35,772 nt of DNA from Flavobacteriaceae bacterium UBA3478. Its GTDB lineage: Bacteria; Bacteroidota; Bacteroidia; Flavobacteriales; Flavobacteriaceae. Shown here in pieces: positions 8,153-16,671 of the stretch. The notes beneath the pieces are model-generated. The model made no database searches. It saw only the letters and a program-made list of their open reading frames with translations, and was not told where the DNA came from. A program made the translations under genes and the position numbers. The stretch's first letter is position 1. Every line of letters begins with the position of its first letter. The stretch covers positions 1 through 35,772 of the forward strand of contig DFQX01000081.1 of assembly GCA_002381155.1 (NCBI GenBank). Direction: 5' to 3'.

Positions 8153-8634
8153 TGAAGTTACCAACCTACATCCTTGCGCTTGCTACCCTTCTTATATTCT
8201 CAAGTTGTGAAAAAGATGATGTATGTGTTGAAAACGAGTCTGTTTACGTCAATCTGGTTTTCTACAGTGCCGAAGATGGTGTCACCGCTAAATCGGTATC
8301 AGGCTTTAGTCTTCTAGATTTAAACGGAGACATCGTTCAAAATTATGACAACACAACAGTTACAGCAATTGCGCTTGTGCTACCTACAAGTCAAAGCAGT
8401 TATGACTTAATCTTACAGAAAAGAACTGAGGTAGATGGTTTGACCGTAAACACCAATGATACGCTTAACTTCAGTTATACTCCGAAGGCCACTTATGTCT
8501 CCAGAGCCTGCGGGTATATTCGTACCTACACTGATTTAAGTAATCATTCAACCAGTAATTGGATCAGCGAAGTGATTGTAAATATTTCAGAAATCAATTC
8601 TAATAATGATGAGCATGTGGCTATCTTACATTAG
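8152..8634 (+). CDS. DUF6452-type lipoprotein
   Basis: This is a small lipoprotein of unknown function. It has a hydrophobic leader ending in FSSC (lipid site Cys19) followed by EKDD, then a beta-rich domain. I recognise it as the family usually placed directly after rlmD in Flavobacteriia (DUF6452). A cysteine pair (CVEN near the start of the mature protein and RACGYIRTY near residues 120-128) could form a disulfide; the second resembles the late ACGY-like motif of the family. Coupling to rlmD by a 1-base overlap and to the next gene by a 29-base overlap suggests translational coupling. No enzymatic motif is visible. Confidence 0.75.
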   Translation: MKLPTYILALATLLIFSSCEKDDVCVENESVYVNLVFYSAEDGVTAKSVSGFSLLDLNGDIVQNYDNTTVTAIALVLPTSQSSYDLILQKRTEVDGLTVNTNDTLNFSYTPKATYVSRACGYIRTYTDLSNHSTSNWISEVIVNISEINSNNDEHVAILH

Positions 8635-9316
8635 CAAAAAAGCGGTTATCTGGATGATGATCTTGGCTTCTGTCTCGATTTACGCTCAGAAAGAATACGG
8701 GATTAGGGCAGGAATTGATCTATCGAAATTAGTTCGATCTGAGCTTCAAGAGGGGTATACAGGTTTCGAAATTTTCGGTGATTTAACTTTTAGGGACAAA
8801 ACAAAGATTGCCATTGAAATCGGATCAGAGTCTTTCGACACGAAAGAGTCTATCGATCAGAGCCTGCTGTATAGCTATAAGGTTTCAGGCGAATTCCTCA
8901 AATTAGGTCTAGACTGGGAGATTTATCAAAGAAAGCCCGGTGAGAAAAATCAAATCACCGCAGGTGCACGCTATGTAGTATCTTCTTTTGACACGAGTCA
9001 AGGAACAATCAACTTCTATGACACCGCATGGGTCGAGCGTTACGGCGAATTTCCAAATTACAATGTTCAAGGGCCTACCCATAATGGTCTTTCGGCGAGT
9101 TATCTTGAAGGCGTACTCGGATTTAAAACCCATATCACCAAACAGCTATATTTAGGGGGGAGTTTTCGGATGGGATTTTTGGTCAGTCAGAAAGAACCTG
9201 AAAACTTTGATAATCTTTGGATCCCAGGATTTAACCGAGTTACAGATGGAGCTAGATTCGGATTTAGCTACAATTACGGCCTTAGCTATTACTTGCCCGT
9301 AAAGAAAACTCGTTAA
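8606..9316 (+). CDS. DUF6048-type outer-membrane beta-barrel protein
   Basis: The product is a predicted outer-membrane beta-barrel protein of unknown function. It starts with a hydrophobic signal segment ending IYAQ (about residues 15-28) and continues as alternating hydrophobic/polar strands with aromatic girdle residues, ending in a strand GLSYYLPVKKTR. The order rlmD-DUF6452-DUF6048 is familiar in Flavobacteriia. The start is uncertain between ATGs at 8606, 8609 and 8615, all lying inside the upstream gene. It overlaps the antisense rlmL-type gene by 4 bp at the stop codon. Confidence 0.75.
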   Translation: MMSMWLSYISKKAVIWMMILASVSIYAQKEYGIRAGIDLSKLVRSELQEGYTGFEIFGDLTFRDKTKIAIEIGSESFDTKESIDQSLLYSYKVSGEFLKLGLDWEIYQRKPGEKNQITAGARYVVSSFDTSQGTINFYDTAWVERYGEFPNYNVQGPTHNGLSASYLEGVLGFKTHITKQLYLGGSFRMGFLVSQKEPENFDNLWIPGFNRVTDGARFGFSYNYGLSYYLPVKKTR

Positions 9317-10467
9317 GATTTCGAGGCCTTTCTCGACCCCTCGTAAAGCTCATAGTTCACTAGGCGAGATTCTAGCTTTCCATTAAAAATTTTAATCTTT
9401 CTAGAAGGACGAAGACCTACACTCTTTAAAGCCTCTATGTTGGCGGTAATAAACCAAGCCTCGCACCCCTGATATTCCTTTTTTAAGGTGTCTCCTATTT
9501 TCCCATAAAAGACATCCGCATCAATGGGTAGTCGCTCTCCATAGGGAGGATTGAAAACAATATGCAACGGAACCTCTGAAGGACGATCTGCAAAAAAGAA
9601 ATCAGAACGAACTACAGAAATGTATTCTTCTAGTCCTGCATTTTCTATGTTTTCTTGTGCCTTTCGCACCGCACTTGGGGCCTTATCTGAAGCATAAATA
9701 TGTCCTCTAAACTCTCTGACTTTAGATAGACACGAATTGCGAATTAACTCAAATAGTTCAGCATCGAAATTCTTCCAATTCATAAATGAAAAAGTGGTTC
9801 GATTCAAACTAGGCGGGATATTACAAACAATCATGGCTGCCTCAATCGCTAAAGTCCCACTTCCACACATGGGGTCGTAGAAATAAGTTTTACCCTCCCA
9901 TCCGCTATGAAGTAGCATACCTGCAGCTAATACTTCGTTAATCGGAGCAATGTTCGTCTCAATACGATAACCTCTTTGATGTAAAGAGTTTCCTGAACTA
10001 TCAAGAGAAATCGTCAACTGATCCCCTTGTAAATGCAATTGAATACGTATATCAGGATTTTCGGTAGTAACCGAAGGTCGCTTGCCTTCTCTCTTCGAAA
10101 ATTGATCAACAATAGCATCCTTAGCCTTTTGGGCAACAAATAGAGAGTGATTGAAATGATCTGAAAAAAGCGTCACATCTATAATAAAACTCTGCTCTGC
10201 CGAAAACCACTTCGACCAATCAATACGGTCGATGGCGCGATACAAATCAGTTTGATTTTTCACGGGATAATGTCCGATAGGCATTAAAATTCTAAGTGCG
10301 GTTCTCAGCGAGAGATTCGCCTTGTACAAGAACCCTAGATCTCCTTCAAAAGAGACTGCGCGATTGATTGATTTGATGTTTTTAGCTCCGAGCTTTCTTA
10401 ATTCTTTTTCTAAAAGGGGCTCAAAGCCGTAGAAGGTCTTTGCTAAAAAAGAGGTGTCTTGGTTCAT
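9313..10467 (-). CDS. rlmL: THUMP-domain class I RNA methyltransferase, RlmL (RlmKL N-half) type
   Basis: The enzyme is predicted to make N2-methylguanosine in 23S rRNA (G2445 in E. coli). The 384-residue protein corresponds to the RlmL part only; the RlmK half found in gammaproteobacteria is absent, which is usual outside that group. An N-terminal ferredoxin-like/THUMP region (about 5-165) for RNA binding is followed by the methyltransferase domain with the SAM motif DPMCGSGTLAIEAAM and the catalytic FNPPYGERL (NPPY) motif for amino methylation. The substrate site is inferred from family membership. It is divergent from the ZIP transporter gene with 43 bp between starts. Confidence 0.9.
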   Translation of the reverse strand: MNQDTSFLAKTFYGFEPLLEKELRKLGAKNIKSINRAVSFEGDLGFLYKANLSLRTALRILMPIGHYPVKNQTDLYRAIDRIDWSKWFSAEQSFIIDVTLFSDHFNHSLFVAQKAKDAIVDQFSKREGKRPSVTTENPDIRIQLHLQGDQLTISLDSSGNSLHQRGYRIETNIAPINEVLAAGMLLHSGWEGKTYFYDPMCGSGTLAIEAAMIVCNIPPSLNRTTFSFMNWKNFDAELFELIRNSCLSKVREFRGHIYASDKAPSAVRKAQENIENAGLEEYISVVRSDFFFADRPSEVPLHIVFNPPYGERLPIDADVFYGKIGDTLKKEYQGCEAWFITANIEALKSVGLRPSRKIKIFNGKLESRLVNYELYEGSRKASKS

Positions 10468-10498
10468 TATACTGAATAAATGCTGCGCTAAATTAGTC

Positions 10499-10506
10499 TA
10501 TTTTTG
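10499..10506 (+). promoter_or_regulatory. -7 box abutting the ZIP transporter start (leaderless geometry)
   Basis: TATTTTTG fits TAnnTTTG exactly and ends 4 nt before the ATG at 10511. Transcription at the usual distance would begin at the start codon itself. Confidence 0.5.
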
Positions 10507-10510
10507 CCCC

Positions 10511-11194
10511 ATGACACTAACCATAGCTATTCCACTAGTCGCTGTCATCCTTGGCGCATTAATCACTGAATTTGGTGCAAAAAAGGTATCAAGATTCAAA
10601 CAACTCCTGTTAGGATTTAGTGGATCGTTCCTTCTCTCCATCACACTGATCGAGCTGTTGCCTAATTTGTTTGAGCAAGGGTTAGATCGTCGATTAATCT
10701 CGCTAATTATTCTCGGGGGTATTTTACTGCAGATGATTTTAGAGAGTTTTTCTAAGGGTGCCGAGCACGGTCACGCTCATCTCAATGAATCTGATGGGTT
10801 CTCTGGTTTTGCCCTAATCTTCTCTGCCTTATTTGTACATGCCTTCATCGAAGGTATACCGCTAGATGGTGAAAAACACTTATTGCTCGCGGTGAGCCTG
10901 CACAAGGTGCCTATTGCAATGATTTTGTATACCCTAGCCCTTAGAGCCAATCTTTCAAAGATTCAGGCCTTTGGCGCGCTTATTTTATTTGGTCTAATCA
11001 CACCACTCGGTAGTCTAATTACTAATTTGGATTGGATACTTACCTATACCCCCTACTTAAATGCATTGTCTGCGGGGATTTTTCTTCATGTAGGTGCGAT
11101 CATTCTCTTTGAAAGTGAGAAAGGTCATCGCTTTAACCTGGCAAGAATCGTTATGGTTCTATTAGGAATGTTACTTGCTTATTTGATAGGCTGA
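10511..11194 (+). CDS. ZIP-family divalent metal transporter
   Basis: This inner-membrane carrier probably imports zinc or another divalent metal. The 227-residue protein has about seven to eight hydrophobic segments. A His-rich loop (GAEHGHAHLNE) sits between TM3 and TM4, and the two signature helices carry HAFIEGIPLDG (HxxxEG metal site) and LHKVPIAMIL (HKxP). I chose the ATG at 10511, 57 bp inside the longest frame, because MTLTIAIPLVAVILGALITE is a normal first helix and the extra sequence would overlap the divergent rlmL-type gene. It overlaps the convergent glycosyltransferase by 16 bp. Metal specificity cannot be read off. Confidence 0.9.
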   Translation: MTLTIAIPLVAVILGALITEFGAKKVSRFKQLLLGFSGSFLLSITLIELLPNLFEQGLDRRLISLIILGGILLQMILESFSKGAEHGHAHLNESDGFSGFALIFSALFVHAFIEGIPLDGEKHLLLAVSLHKVPIAMILYTLALRANLSKIQAFGALILFGLITPLGSLITNLDWILTYTPYLNALSAGIFLHVGAIILFESEKGHRFNLARIVMVLLGMLLAYLIG

Positions 11195-12756
11195 TAGAGT
11201 CTCGTGGTATGATCCTCAAAAAGTGCAGGAGCCTCTACCACTTTCTCAAAGTGAGTATCTAACCACTGAATATCTTCCTTATTCTTGGTGTTGGTCAGTA
11301 TATAATCAAACGGATGAGCAGTTAATAGTGCTTCACGCTTTTGAACCGTTTTAAAGGTTTGCTTTAATTGAATGGGAAAAGCGGGGTCCATTCGCTGATA
11401 AACCAGCGTTTGAATTGAAGGCTGATTGATATATGGGGAAACTTTGACTACAGGCGATTCAAGACTTATTTGACCGAAGAGATATCCCCATAGAAATGAT
11501 CCAAAAATCATCCAGCTTAGAGCGGTTAGCAGTAATGATTGATGTAGCGATCGTGCTTGTAAAGTAAGAACGATAAGGAGACTGCTAACGGGTAGGATTA
11601 AAATGAAAAATGCCAAATTCTTATACAAAAACAAGCTTCTGTGCGCAGCCAGTCCAAAGTAAGCACCTACGGTCAGTGCGATACCGAGAATAGTCAATAC
11701 CCAAAGCCCCCCTTTCAACGCTTTAAAATTCTGATTAGAAACAAGTTCAGAAAAGTAAAAACCTAAAACTACCGTCATAAATCCGAAAGCAGGCATCGGG
11801 TAATTCGGAAGTTTAGTACTCGAAAAACTAAAAAAAGTAAGCACTGCAATAGCGACCGAAAAACAGAGCGTTAGCCAATTCGAACGTTCTCGTAATCGAA
11901 AAGCCTTGATCAGTGCAGAAATGAGCCAAACACCGAAAGGTAAAAGACCGGCAATAACCAGCAATGGAGTAATTATAAAGGGCCCACCATGTCCCTCTTT
12001 TTGATCACTGAAGCGGTTAAGGTTGTGATCTAAAAAGAAGCCTTCAGTGAAAACACCTTCTGTAGCACTATGTGCCATATAATACCACGGAGCAGCGATG
12101 GCCAAAGAAAGTAATACTCCCCCAAAAGGTTGGTAAGTGAATAATTTAGACCACTGTTGGGTGAGCGTAAAGTACAAGGCAGCCGATAAGAGTACGATCA
12201 CTGCAGCGATAGGACCCTTTGCTAATAAACCAAGGCCAATCGCAATATAGGCCATCCATAACTGAGCTTTTGAAGACTCCTTTTCAAAGCGGTAAAAGGA
12301 TACAATTGCCCAAGTCAATGCAAAAATCAGGTAAGGATCAGGAACTGCCATGTGAAATTCATGGGCAAATAATAACGAACTGACAAAAGTTAGCCCCGAA
12401 TAAATTGCGGTTTTATTACCAAGCTCTTTGGCTGTTTGCTTGACAATAAGATAGAAGGTCAATGCCCCAAAGACGGCTGAAAAGAATCGTGCTCCAAAAG
12501 GACCAACACCAAAGACGAGATACCCCAATGCCATGAAAAAATAGTGAAAGGGCGGCTTGTCGGTTCGAATAACGTCGTTGAAGGTCGGGTAAAACCAACG
12601 ACCCGTCTCAAGCATTTCGCGAGCTGCCTCACTGTTTTTGGCTTCGTCTAGAATATTAATCGGATAACTCCAGTTGAATTGTATAAAAACAATAAAAGCG
12701 ATAAGGCTAAAACTAAGCCAAGGATATTTTTTAAGTAAGATGGTTATTTGGCTCAT
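11179..12756 (-). CDS. GT39/ArnT-like membrane glycosyltransferase
   Basis: The product is a polytopic membrane transferase that would move a sugar from a polyprenyl-phosphate donor to an acceptor on the periplasmic side. The first periplasmic loop has LDEAKNSEAAREML (the Asp-Glu catalytic motif of the PMT/ArnT superfamily, about residues 35-49) followed by RTDKPPFHYF, both usual in the family. About twelve hydrophobic segments follow, and a soluble C-terminal domain covers roughly the last 100 residues. Its start overlaps the stop of the PAP2 gene by 4 bp (ATGA), so the two are co-translated; a PAP2 phosphatase would fit recycling of a lipid phosphate carrier or lipid A remodelling. The sugar and acceptor are unknown. 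Confidence 0.85.
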   Translation of the reverse strand: MSQITILLKKYPWLSFSLIAFIVFIQFNWSYPINILDEAKNSEAAREMLETGRWFYPTFNDVIRTDKPPFHYFFMALGYLVFGVGPFGARFFSAVFGALTFYLIVKQTAKELGNKTAIYSGLTFVSSLLFAHEFHMAVPDPYLIFALTWAIVSFYRFEKESSKAQLWMAYIAIGLGLLAKGPIAAVIVLLSAALYFTLTQQWSKLFTYQPFGGVLLSLAIAAPWYYMAHSATEGVFTEGFFLDHNLNRFSDQKEGHGGPFIITPLLVIAGLLPFGVWLISALIKAFRLRERSNWLTLCFSVAIAVLTFFSFSSTKLPNYPMPAFGFMTVVLGFYFSELVSNQNFKALKGGLWVLTILGIALTVGAYFGLAAHRSLFLYKNLAFFILILPVSSLLIVLTLQARSLHQSLLLTALSWMIFGSFLWGYLFGQISLESPVVKVSPYINQPSIQTLVYQRMDPAFPIQLKQTFKTVQKREALLTAHPFDYILTNTKNKEDIQWLDTHFEKVVEAPALFEDHTTRLYQPIK

Positions 12757-13382
12757 TGCTTTCTTTGCTTTTTAAACCAAGGTTTTGGATACCGATTGAC
12801 CAAATAAAAACTAAGTAAAGTAGACCAGAGACCGAATAACATTCCGACATAGATATCCATAAACCAATGTTGACCAATGTAGACCCTTGATAAGCCAACC
12901 ATGATGGCTAAAAATAACCAGAGATATACTATTGATCTTCTACTGAACTGACTAAGAAAAGTTGCAAAGAAAAATGCTGTAGCGGTATGACCCGAAGGAA
13001 AACTATTCAGTTTTCGAATAGAAACTCCTTCGATCCAATCAAAGGAACTTTCTAATCCGATTTGCTGATAATACAGAAAGGGCCTTTCAAATCCGTGTGC
13101 AATCCATTGTTTAAAAATGTGCACGAAAATAACGTGCAGAACAAACCCTAAAACAAAGGCGTATACCCATTTATAATTTTTAAACCAATACAACCAAAAG
13201 AGAATAAAAACCGCAAAAGTCGCATCGCCTAACCAAGTAATTGCAGTAAACCAACCGTTTAAAAAAGGAGAATGCCAATCGTTTAGTCTTTCAAACAGCC
13301 ATCCTCTTCGGTAAAAAACACCGGGGAACCCAATAAAAACAAGCACTAGATAAGGGAATAAGCGCTTTAGGTATAGATTCAT
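12753..13382 (-). CDS. PAP2-superfamily membrane phosphatase
   Basis: This is a membrane phosphatase of the phosphatidic acid phosphatase 2 family. About six hydrophobic helices are present in 209 residues. The three catalytic motifs are readable: Lys91 with RP at 100-101 (the spacing is KX8RP, slightly longer than the classic KX6RP), PSGH at 129-132, and SRVYIGQHWFMD with Arg166, His172 and Asp176. Candidate substrates are undecaprenyl diphosphate, lipid A phosphate or phosphatidic acid; the sequence does not decide. It is the first gene of a two-gene unit with the GT39 enzyme and divergent from thrS. Confidence 0.88.
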   Translation of the reverse strand: MNLYLKRLFPYLVLVFIGFPGVFYRRGWLFERLNDWHSPFLNGWFTAITWLGDATFAVFILFWLYWFKNYKWVYAFVLGFVLHVIFVHIFKQWIAHGFERPFLYYQQIGLESSFDWIEGVSIRKLNSFPSGHTATAFFFATFLSQFSRRSIVYLWLFLAIMVGLSRVYIGQHWFMDIYVGMLFGLWSTLLSFYLVNRYPKPWFKKQRKQ

Positions 13383-13401
13383 TACTGTACTTTTGATTAG
13401 A

Positions 13402-13436
13402 CAAAATTAAGCATTAAGTAGACTTTGGCTGACAAA
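13402..13436 (-). promoter_or_regulatory. promoter of the PAP2-GT39 unit
   Basis: On the minus strand the -7 box TAATTTTG (13402-13409) matches TAnnTTTG, 19 nt before the ATG at 13382. A TTTG at 13433-13436 lies 23 nt upstream and could serve as the -33 element. It interleaves with the divergent thrS promoter. Confidence 0.55.
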
Positions 13437-13454
13437 GGCTTATAACTATCTTTG
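13424..13454 (+). promoter_or_regulatory. promoter of the thrS-infC-rpmI-rplT operon
   Basis: A TTTG (13424-13427) is followed after 19 nt by TATCTTTG (13447-13454), the classic Bacteroidota -33/-7 arrangement. The predicted start lies around 13459, giving a leader of about 18 nt before the thrS ATG at 13477; there is no room for a T-box or other long leader. Confidence 0.75.
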
Positions 13455-13476
13455 CGACCTAATTAGAGTAAGAAAC

Positions 13477-15420
13477 ATGATTAAGGTAACCCTACCCGAC
13501 GGCGCGGTAAAAGAGGTATCGAAAGGAACCACTCCTTTTGAGGTAGCTCAATCGATAAGCGAAGGACTTGCTAGAAATGTTGTATCTGCAAGTTACAATC
13601 AGAAAACTATTGAGACCAGTACTCCACTAGAAATCGATGGTACGCTTACCTTATACACATGGAATGATGATGAAGGTAAAAAAGCCTTTTGGCACTCAAG
13701 TGCTCACCTACTTGCTCAGGCCATCGAACAATTATACCCAGGGGTTAACTTAACCATTGGTCCTGCGATCGAGCAAGGCTTTTACTACGATATCGATTTT
13801 AAAGAGCATGCTATTAGCGAAAAGGATTTTGCTGCGATCGAAAAAAGAGCTCTTGAAATTGCTAGAGAAAAGCACGAATTCAAAATGCGTTCTGTTTCAA
13901 AAGCTGATGCACTTGATTTTTATAAAACCCAAGACAATCCGTTCAAAGTAGAACTAATTGAGAATCTAACCGACGGAGATATCACTTTTTGTGATCACAG
14001 TGATTTTACCGATTTATGCCGAGGAGGACACCTCCCGAACACCGGTTTTATCAAGGCGTTCAAATTACTGAGTATCGCAGGAGCCTATTGGAGAGGTGAT
14101 GAAAATAAGCCTCAGTTAACTAGGGTTTACGGAATCTCATTTCCAAAGCAGAAAGAACTTACCGAGTATCTAGAACGTATTGAAGAAGCCAAGAAAAGAG
14201 ATCACAGAAAATTGGGCAAAGAGTTAGAATTATTCACGTTTTCACCAAAGGTGGGACAAGGACTTCCACTTTGGCTGCCTAAAGGCGCGGCACTTCGCGA
14301 ACGTTTAGAAACTTTCTTGAAAAAGGCCCAGAAAGAGGCGGGTTACGAAATGGTAGTTACACCTCATATCGGTCAAAAAGAACTGTATGTAACATCAGGC
14401 CACTATGCAAAATACGGCGAAGATAGCTTTCAGCCGATTCGTACTCCTAGAGAAGATGAAGAGTTCTTACTCAAGCCAATGAACTGTCCTCATCACTGTG
14501 AAATTTATAAGCACAGCCCTTCGAGTTATAAAGATCTACCCAAGCGATTTGCTGAATTTGGAACTGTTTACCGCTATGAACAAAGTGGTGAATTACATGG
14601 TCTGACAAGAGTTCGTGGATTTACTCAAGATGACGCACACATTTTCTGTACTCAAGATCAATTACTAGGAGAATTTGAAAACGTTATTGACTTAACCCTT
14701 TATGTTCTTGGATCTTTAGGATTTGAAGATTTTACCGCTCAAGTATCAGTAAGAGACCCTGAAAAACCAGAAAAATACATCGGTGAAGTTGCCAATTGGG
14801 AAAAGGCCGAACAAGCTATCATTACAGCAGCCAAGAATAAAGGACTTACTTATGTCATCGAAGAAGGAGAAGCTGCCTTCTACGGGCCAAAGCTCGATTT
14901 CATGATTAAAGATGCCTTGGGACGCAAGTGGCAATTAGGTACGATCCAAGTAGATTATAACCTTCCGGAGCGATTTGACCTACAATACAAAGGAAGTGAT
15001 AACGAAAATCACCGTCCTGTTATGATTCACCGTGCGCCCTTTGGTAGTCTAGAGAGATTCATCGCCCTCCTACTAGAGCACACCGGTGGTAATTTCCCGT
15101 TGTGGTTAATTCCAGTCCAAGCTATTGTTCTGCCTATCAGTGAGAAACACGAAAAATATGCAGAAAAAGTTTTAAAATCATTAGAAAATCACGAAATTCG
15201 CGGCCTTATCGATGCCCGTAATGAAACCGTAGGTAAGAAAATACGCGAGGCTGAGATGAAAAAAGTGCCTTTAATGATTGTTGTTGGTGAGCAAGAAGAA
15301 AATGCCAACCAAATAAGCGTTAGAAAGCACGGCGGTGAAAGCCTAGGATCGATGGATATCGAAAGCTTCACCAAAATAATTAACGAAGAAATTAAGCAAA
15401 CGCTTAAATCTTTTAAATAG
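13477..15420 (+). CDS. thrS: threonyl-tRNA synthetase
   Basis: The enzyme charges tRNA-Thr. At 647 residues it has the complete bacterial layout: TGS domain (about 1-62), N2 editing domain with HSSAHLLAQA (about 73-82) and the HxxxH/CxxxH zinc-type pocket for mischarged Ser-tRNA, a class II catalytic core with MNCPHHCEIY (motif including a zinc-ligand cysteine), YRYEQSGELHGLTRVRGF (motif 2) and HRAPFGSLERF (motif 3), and an anticodon-binding domain at the C-terminus. It starts the thrS-infC-rpmI-rplT operon, a gene order shared by many bacteria. infC begins only about 24 nt after the thrS stop. Confidence 0.97.
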   Translation: MIKVTLPDGAVKEVSKGTTPFEVAQSISEGLARNVVSASYNQKTIETSTPLEIDGTLTLYTWNDDEGKKAFWHSSAHLLAQAIEQLYPGVNLTIGPAIEQGFYYDIDFKEHAISEKDFAAIEKRALEIAREKHEFKMRSVSKADALDFYKTQDNPFKVELIENLTDGDITFCDHSDFTDLCRGGHLPNTGFIKAFKLLSIAGAYWRGDENKPQLTRVYGISFPKQKELTEYLERIEEAKKRDHRKLGKELELFTFSPKVGQGLPLWLPKGAALRERLETFLKKAQKEAGYEMVVTPHIGQKELYVTSGHYAKYGEDSFQPIRTPREDEEFLLKPMNCPHHCEIYKHSPSSYKDLPKRFAEFGTVYRYEQSGELHGLTRVRGFTQDDAHIFCTQDQLLGEFENVIDLTLYVLGSLGFEDFTAQVSVRDPEKPEKYIGEVANWEKAEQAIITAAKNKGLTYVIEEGEAAFYGPKLDFMIKDALGRKWQLGTIQVDYNLPERFDLQYKGSDNENHRPVMIHRAPFGSLERFIALLLEHTGGNFPLWLIPVQAIVLPISEKHEKYAEKVLKSLENHEIRGLIDARNETVGKKIREAEMKKVPLMIVVGEQEENANQISVRKHGGESLGSMDIESFTKIINEEIKQTLKSFK

Positions 15421-15444
15421 AAGTTGAACTAAAATTTTAGCGCC

Positions 15445-16005
15445 ATAGCAATACGCAGAAAACGCACTAAACCCCAGGGTCGAAGAGAAATTTCGAATCC
15501 GCACAAGATCAATCAGGATATTAATGCTAGAGAAGTGCGCCTGGTAGGAGACAATGTTGAAATTGGGATCTACCCTATTTCTAAGGCATTAGCCGTTGCA
15601 GAAGATCTAGAACTAGATCTTGTTGAAATCTCTCCTAAAGCAGACCCACCGGTTTGTAAGGTAATTGATTACAAGAAGTTTCTTTACGAACAAAAGAAGC
15701 GTGAAAAGGTAATTAAAGCGAATGCGACTAAGGTCGTTATTAAAGAAATCAGATTCGGCCCACAAACCGATGAACACGATTTCGAGTTCAAGAAAAGACA
15801 TGCTGAAAAATTCTTAAAAGAAGGCGCAAAGCTCAAAGCTTTTGTTTTCTTCAAAGGACGATCGATTGTCTACAAAGACCAAGGTGAAATTTTACTACTC
15901 AAGTTAGCACAAGAGCTAGAAGAGTTTGGTAAAGTGGAACAAATGCCACAGTTAGAAGGTAAGCGTATGACGATGTTCATCGCACCTAAAGTGGTAAAGA
16001 AATAA
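15445..16005 (+). CDS. infC: translation initiation factor IF-3, non-canonical start codon
   Basis: IF-3 binds the 30S subunit, prevents 50S joining and checks the start codon. The family-conserved N-domain begins well before the first possible GTG (15535): the upstream frame encodes NPHKINQDINAREVRLVGDN without interruption. Between the in-frame stop at 15430-15432 and 15535 there is no ATG, GTG or TTG. The best start is ATA at 15445, giving (M)AIRRKRTKPQ, the N-terminal form I know from Bacteroidota IF-3; ATA at 15451 and ATT at 15490 are alternatives. From 15445 the protein has 186 residues, a normal length, with the C-domain around PPVCKVIDYKKF onward. E. coli infC likewise uses AUU for autoregulation by IF-3. 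Identity is certain; the exact start is inferred. Confidence 0.88.
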   Translation: MAIRRKRTKPQGRREISNPHKINQDINAREVRLVGDNVEIGIYPISKALAVAEDLELDLVEISPKADPPVCKVIDYKKFLYEQKKREKVIKANATKVVIKEIRFGPQTDEHDFEFKKRHAEKFLKEGAKLKAFVFFKGRSIVYKDQGEILLLKLAQELEEFGKVEQMPQLEGKRMTMFIAPKVVKK

Positions 16006-16031
16006 GTAGCGGGTAATTAAATTATAGGATC

Positions 16032-16229
16032 ATGCCAAAAATGAAAACTAAATCTAGTGCCAAGAAGCGTTTTAAGCTGACTGGTTCTGGGAAAATCAAG
16101 AGAAAGCACGCTTTCAAAAGTCACATCCTGACTAAGAAATCAAAAAAGCGTAAGCTTAAACTCACGCACAGTACCCTAGTGCATGAATCAGACGTTAACA
16201 GTATCAAAGAACAATTACGTCTGAAATAA
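16032..16229 (+). CDS. rpmI: 50S ribosomal protein L35
   Basis: This is a small, basic 65-residue ribosomal protein with the L35 signature MPKMKTKSSAKKRFKLTGSG and a following KRKHAFKSHILTKKSKKRKL block. It lies 26 nt downstream of infC and 76 nt upstream of rplT in the standard operon order. Confidence 0.97.
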   Translation: MPKMKTKSSAKKRFKLTGSGKIKRKHAFKSHILTKKSKKRKLKLTHSTLVHESDVNSIKEQLRLK

Positions 16230-16251
16230 GTAAGGGATTTATTAACCATGG

Positions 16252-16289
16252 AGTTCGGCCCAATAAAAGATTCTTAAAGAACGCCGACT
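16252..16289 (+). promoter_or_regulatory. possible hairpin in the rpmI-rplT spacer (L20 control element candidate)
   Basis: The 76-nt spacer can pair AGTTCGGC (16252-16259) with GCCGACT (16283-16289), leaving one bulged T. Ribosomal protein L20 represses its own operon in other bacteria by binding an mRNA structure that mimics 23S rRNA. The link here is inference from position alone. Confidence 0.3.
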
Positions 16290-16305
16290 ACAAAAACAAA
16301 TTAGT

Positions 16306-16650
16306 ATGCCAAGATCAGTAAACTCAGTTGCTTCAAGAGCACGCAGAAAAAAAGTCCTTAAACTAGCTAAAGGATACTTCGGAAGAAGAAAAAATGTATG
16401 GACAGTTGCTAAAAACGCTGTAGAGAAAGCCCTTCTTTACGCTTACCGTGACCGTCGTAACAAAAAGAGAAATTTTAGAGCCCTTTGGATTACCCGTATT
16501 AATGCAGGCGTAAGACTGCACGGCATGTCCTATTCACAATTCATGGGAGCGCTAAAGAAAAACCAAATCGAACTTAACCGTAAAGTTCTAGCCGATTTAG
16601 CGATGAATCAGCCAGAAGCTTTCAAAGCGTTAGTCGAAAAGGTAAAATAA
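16306..16650 (+). CDS. rplT: 50S ribosomal protein L20
   Basis: L20 is an early assembly protein of the 50S subunit and a known autogenous repressor in several bacteria. The 114-residue protein opens with MPRSVNSVASRARRKKVLKL and GYFGRRKNVWTVAKNAVEKAL, then carries the C-terminal globular part with WITRINAGVRLHGMSYSQFM. It ends the thrS operon: a strong intrinsic terminator begins 22 nt after its stop. Confidence 0.98.
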   Translation: MPRSVNSVASRARRKKVLKLAKGYFGRRKNVWTVAKNAVEKALLYAYRDRRNKKRNFRALWITRINAGVRLHGMSYSQFMGALKKNQIELNRKVLADLAMNQPEAFKALVEKVK

Positions 16651-16671
16651 TATTTATTCAACCCCGCTATG

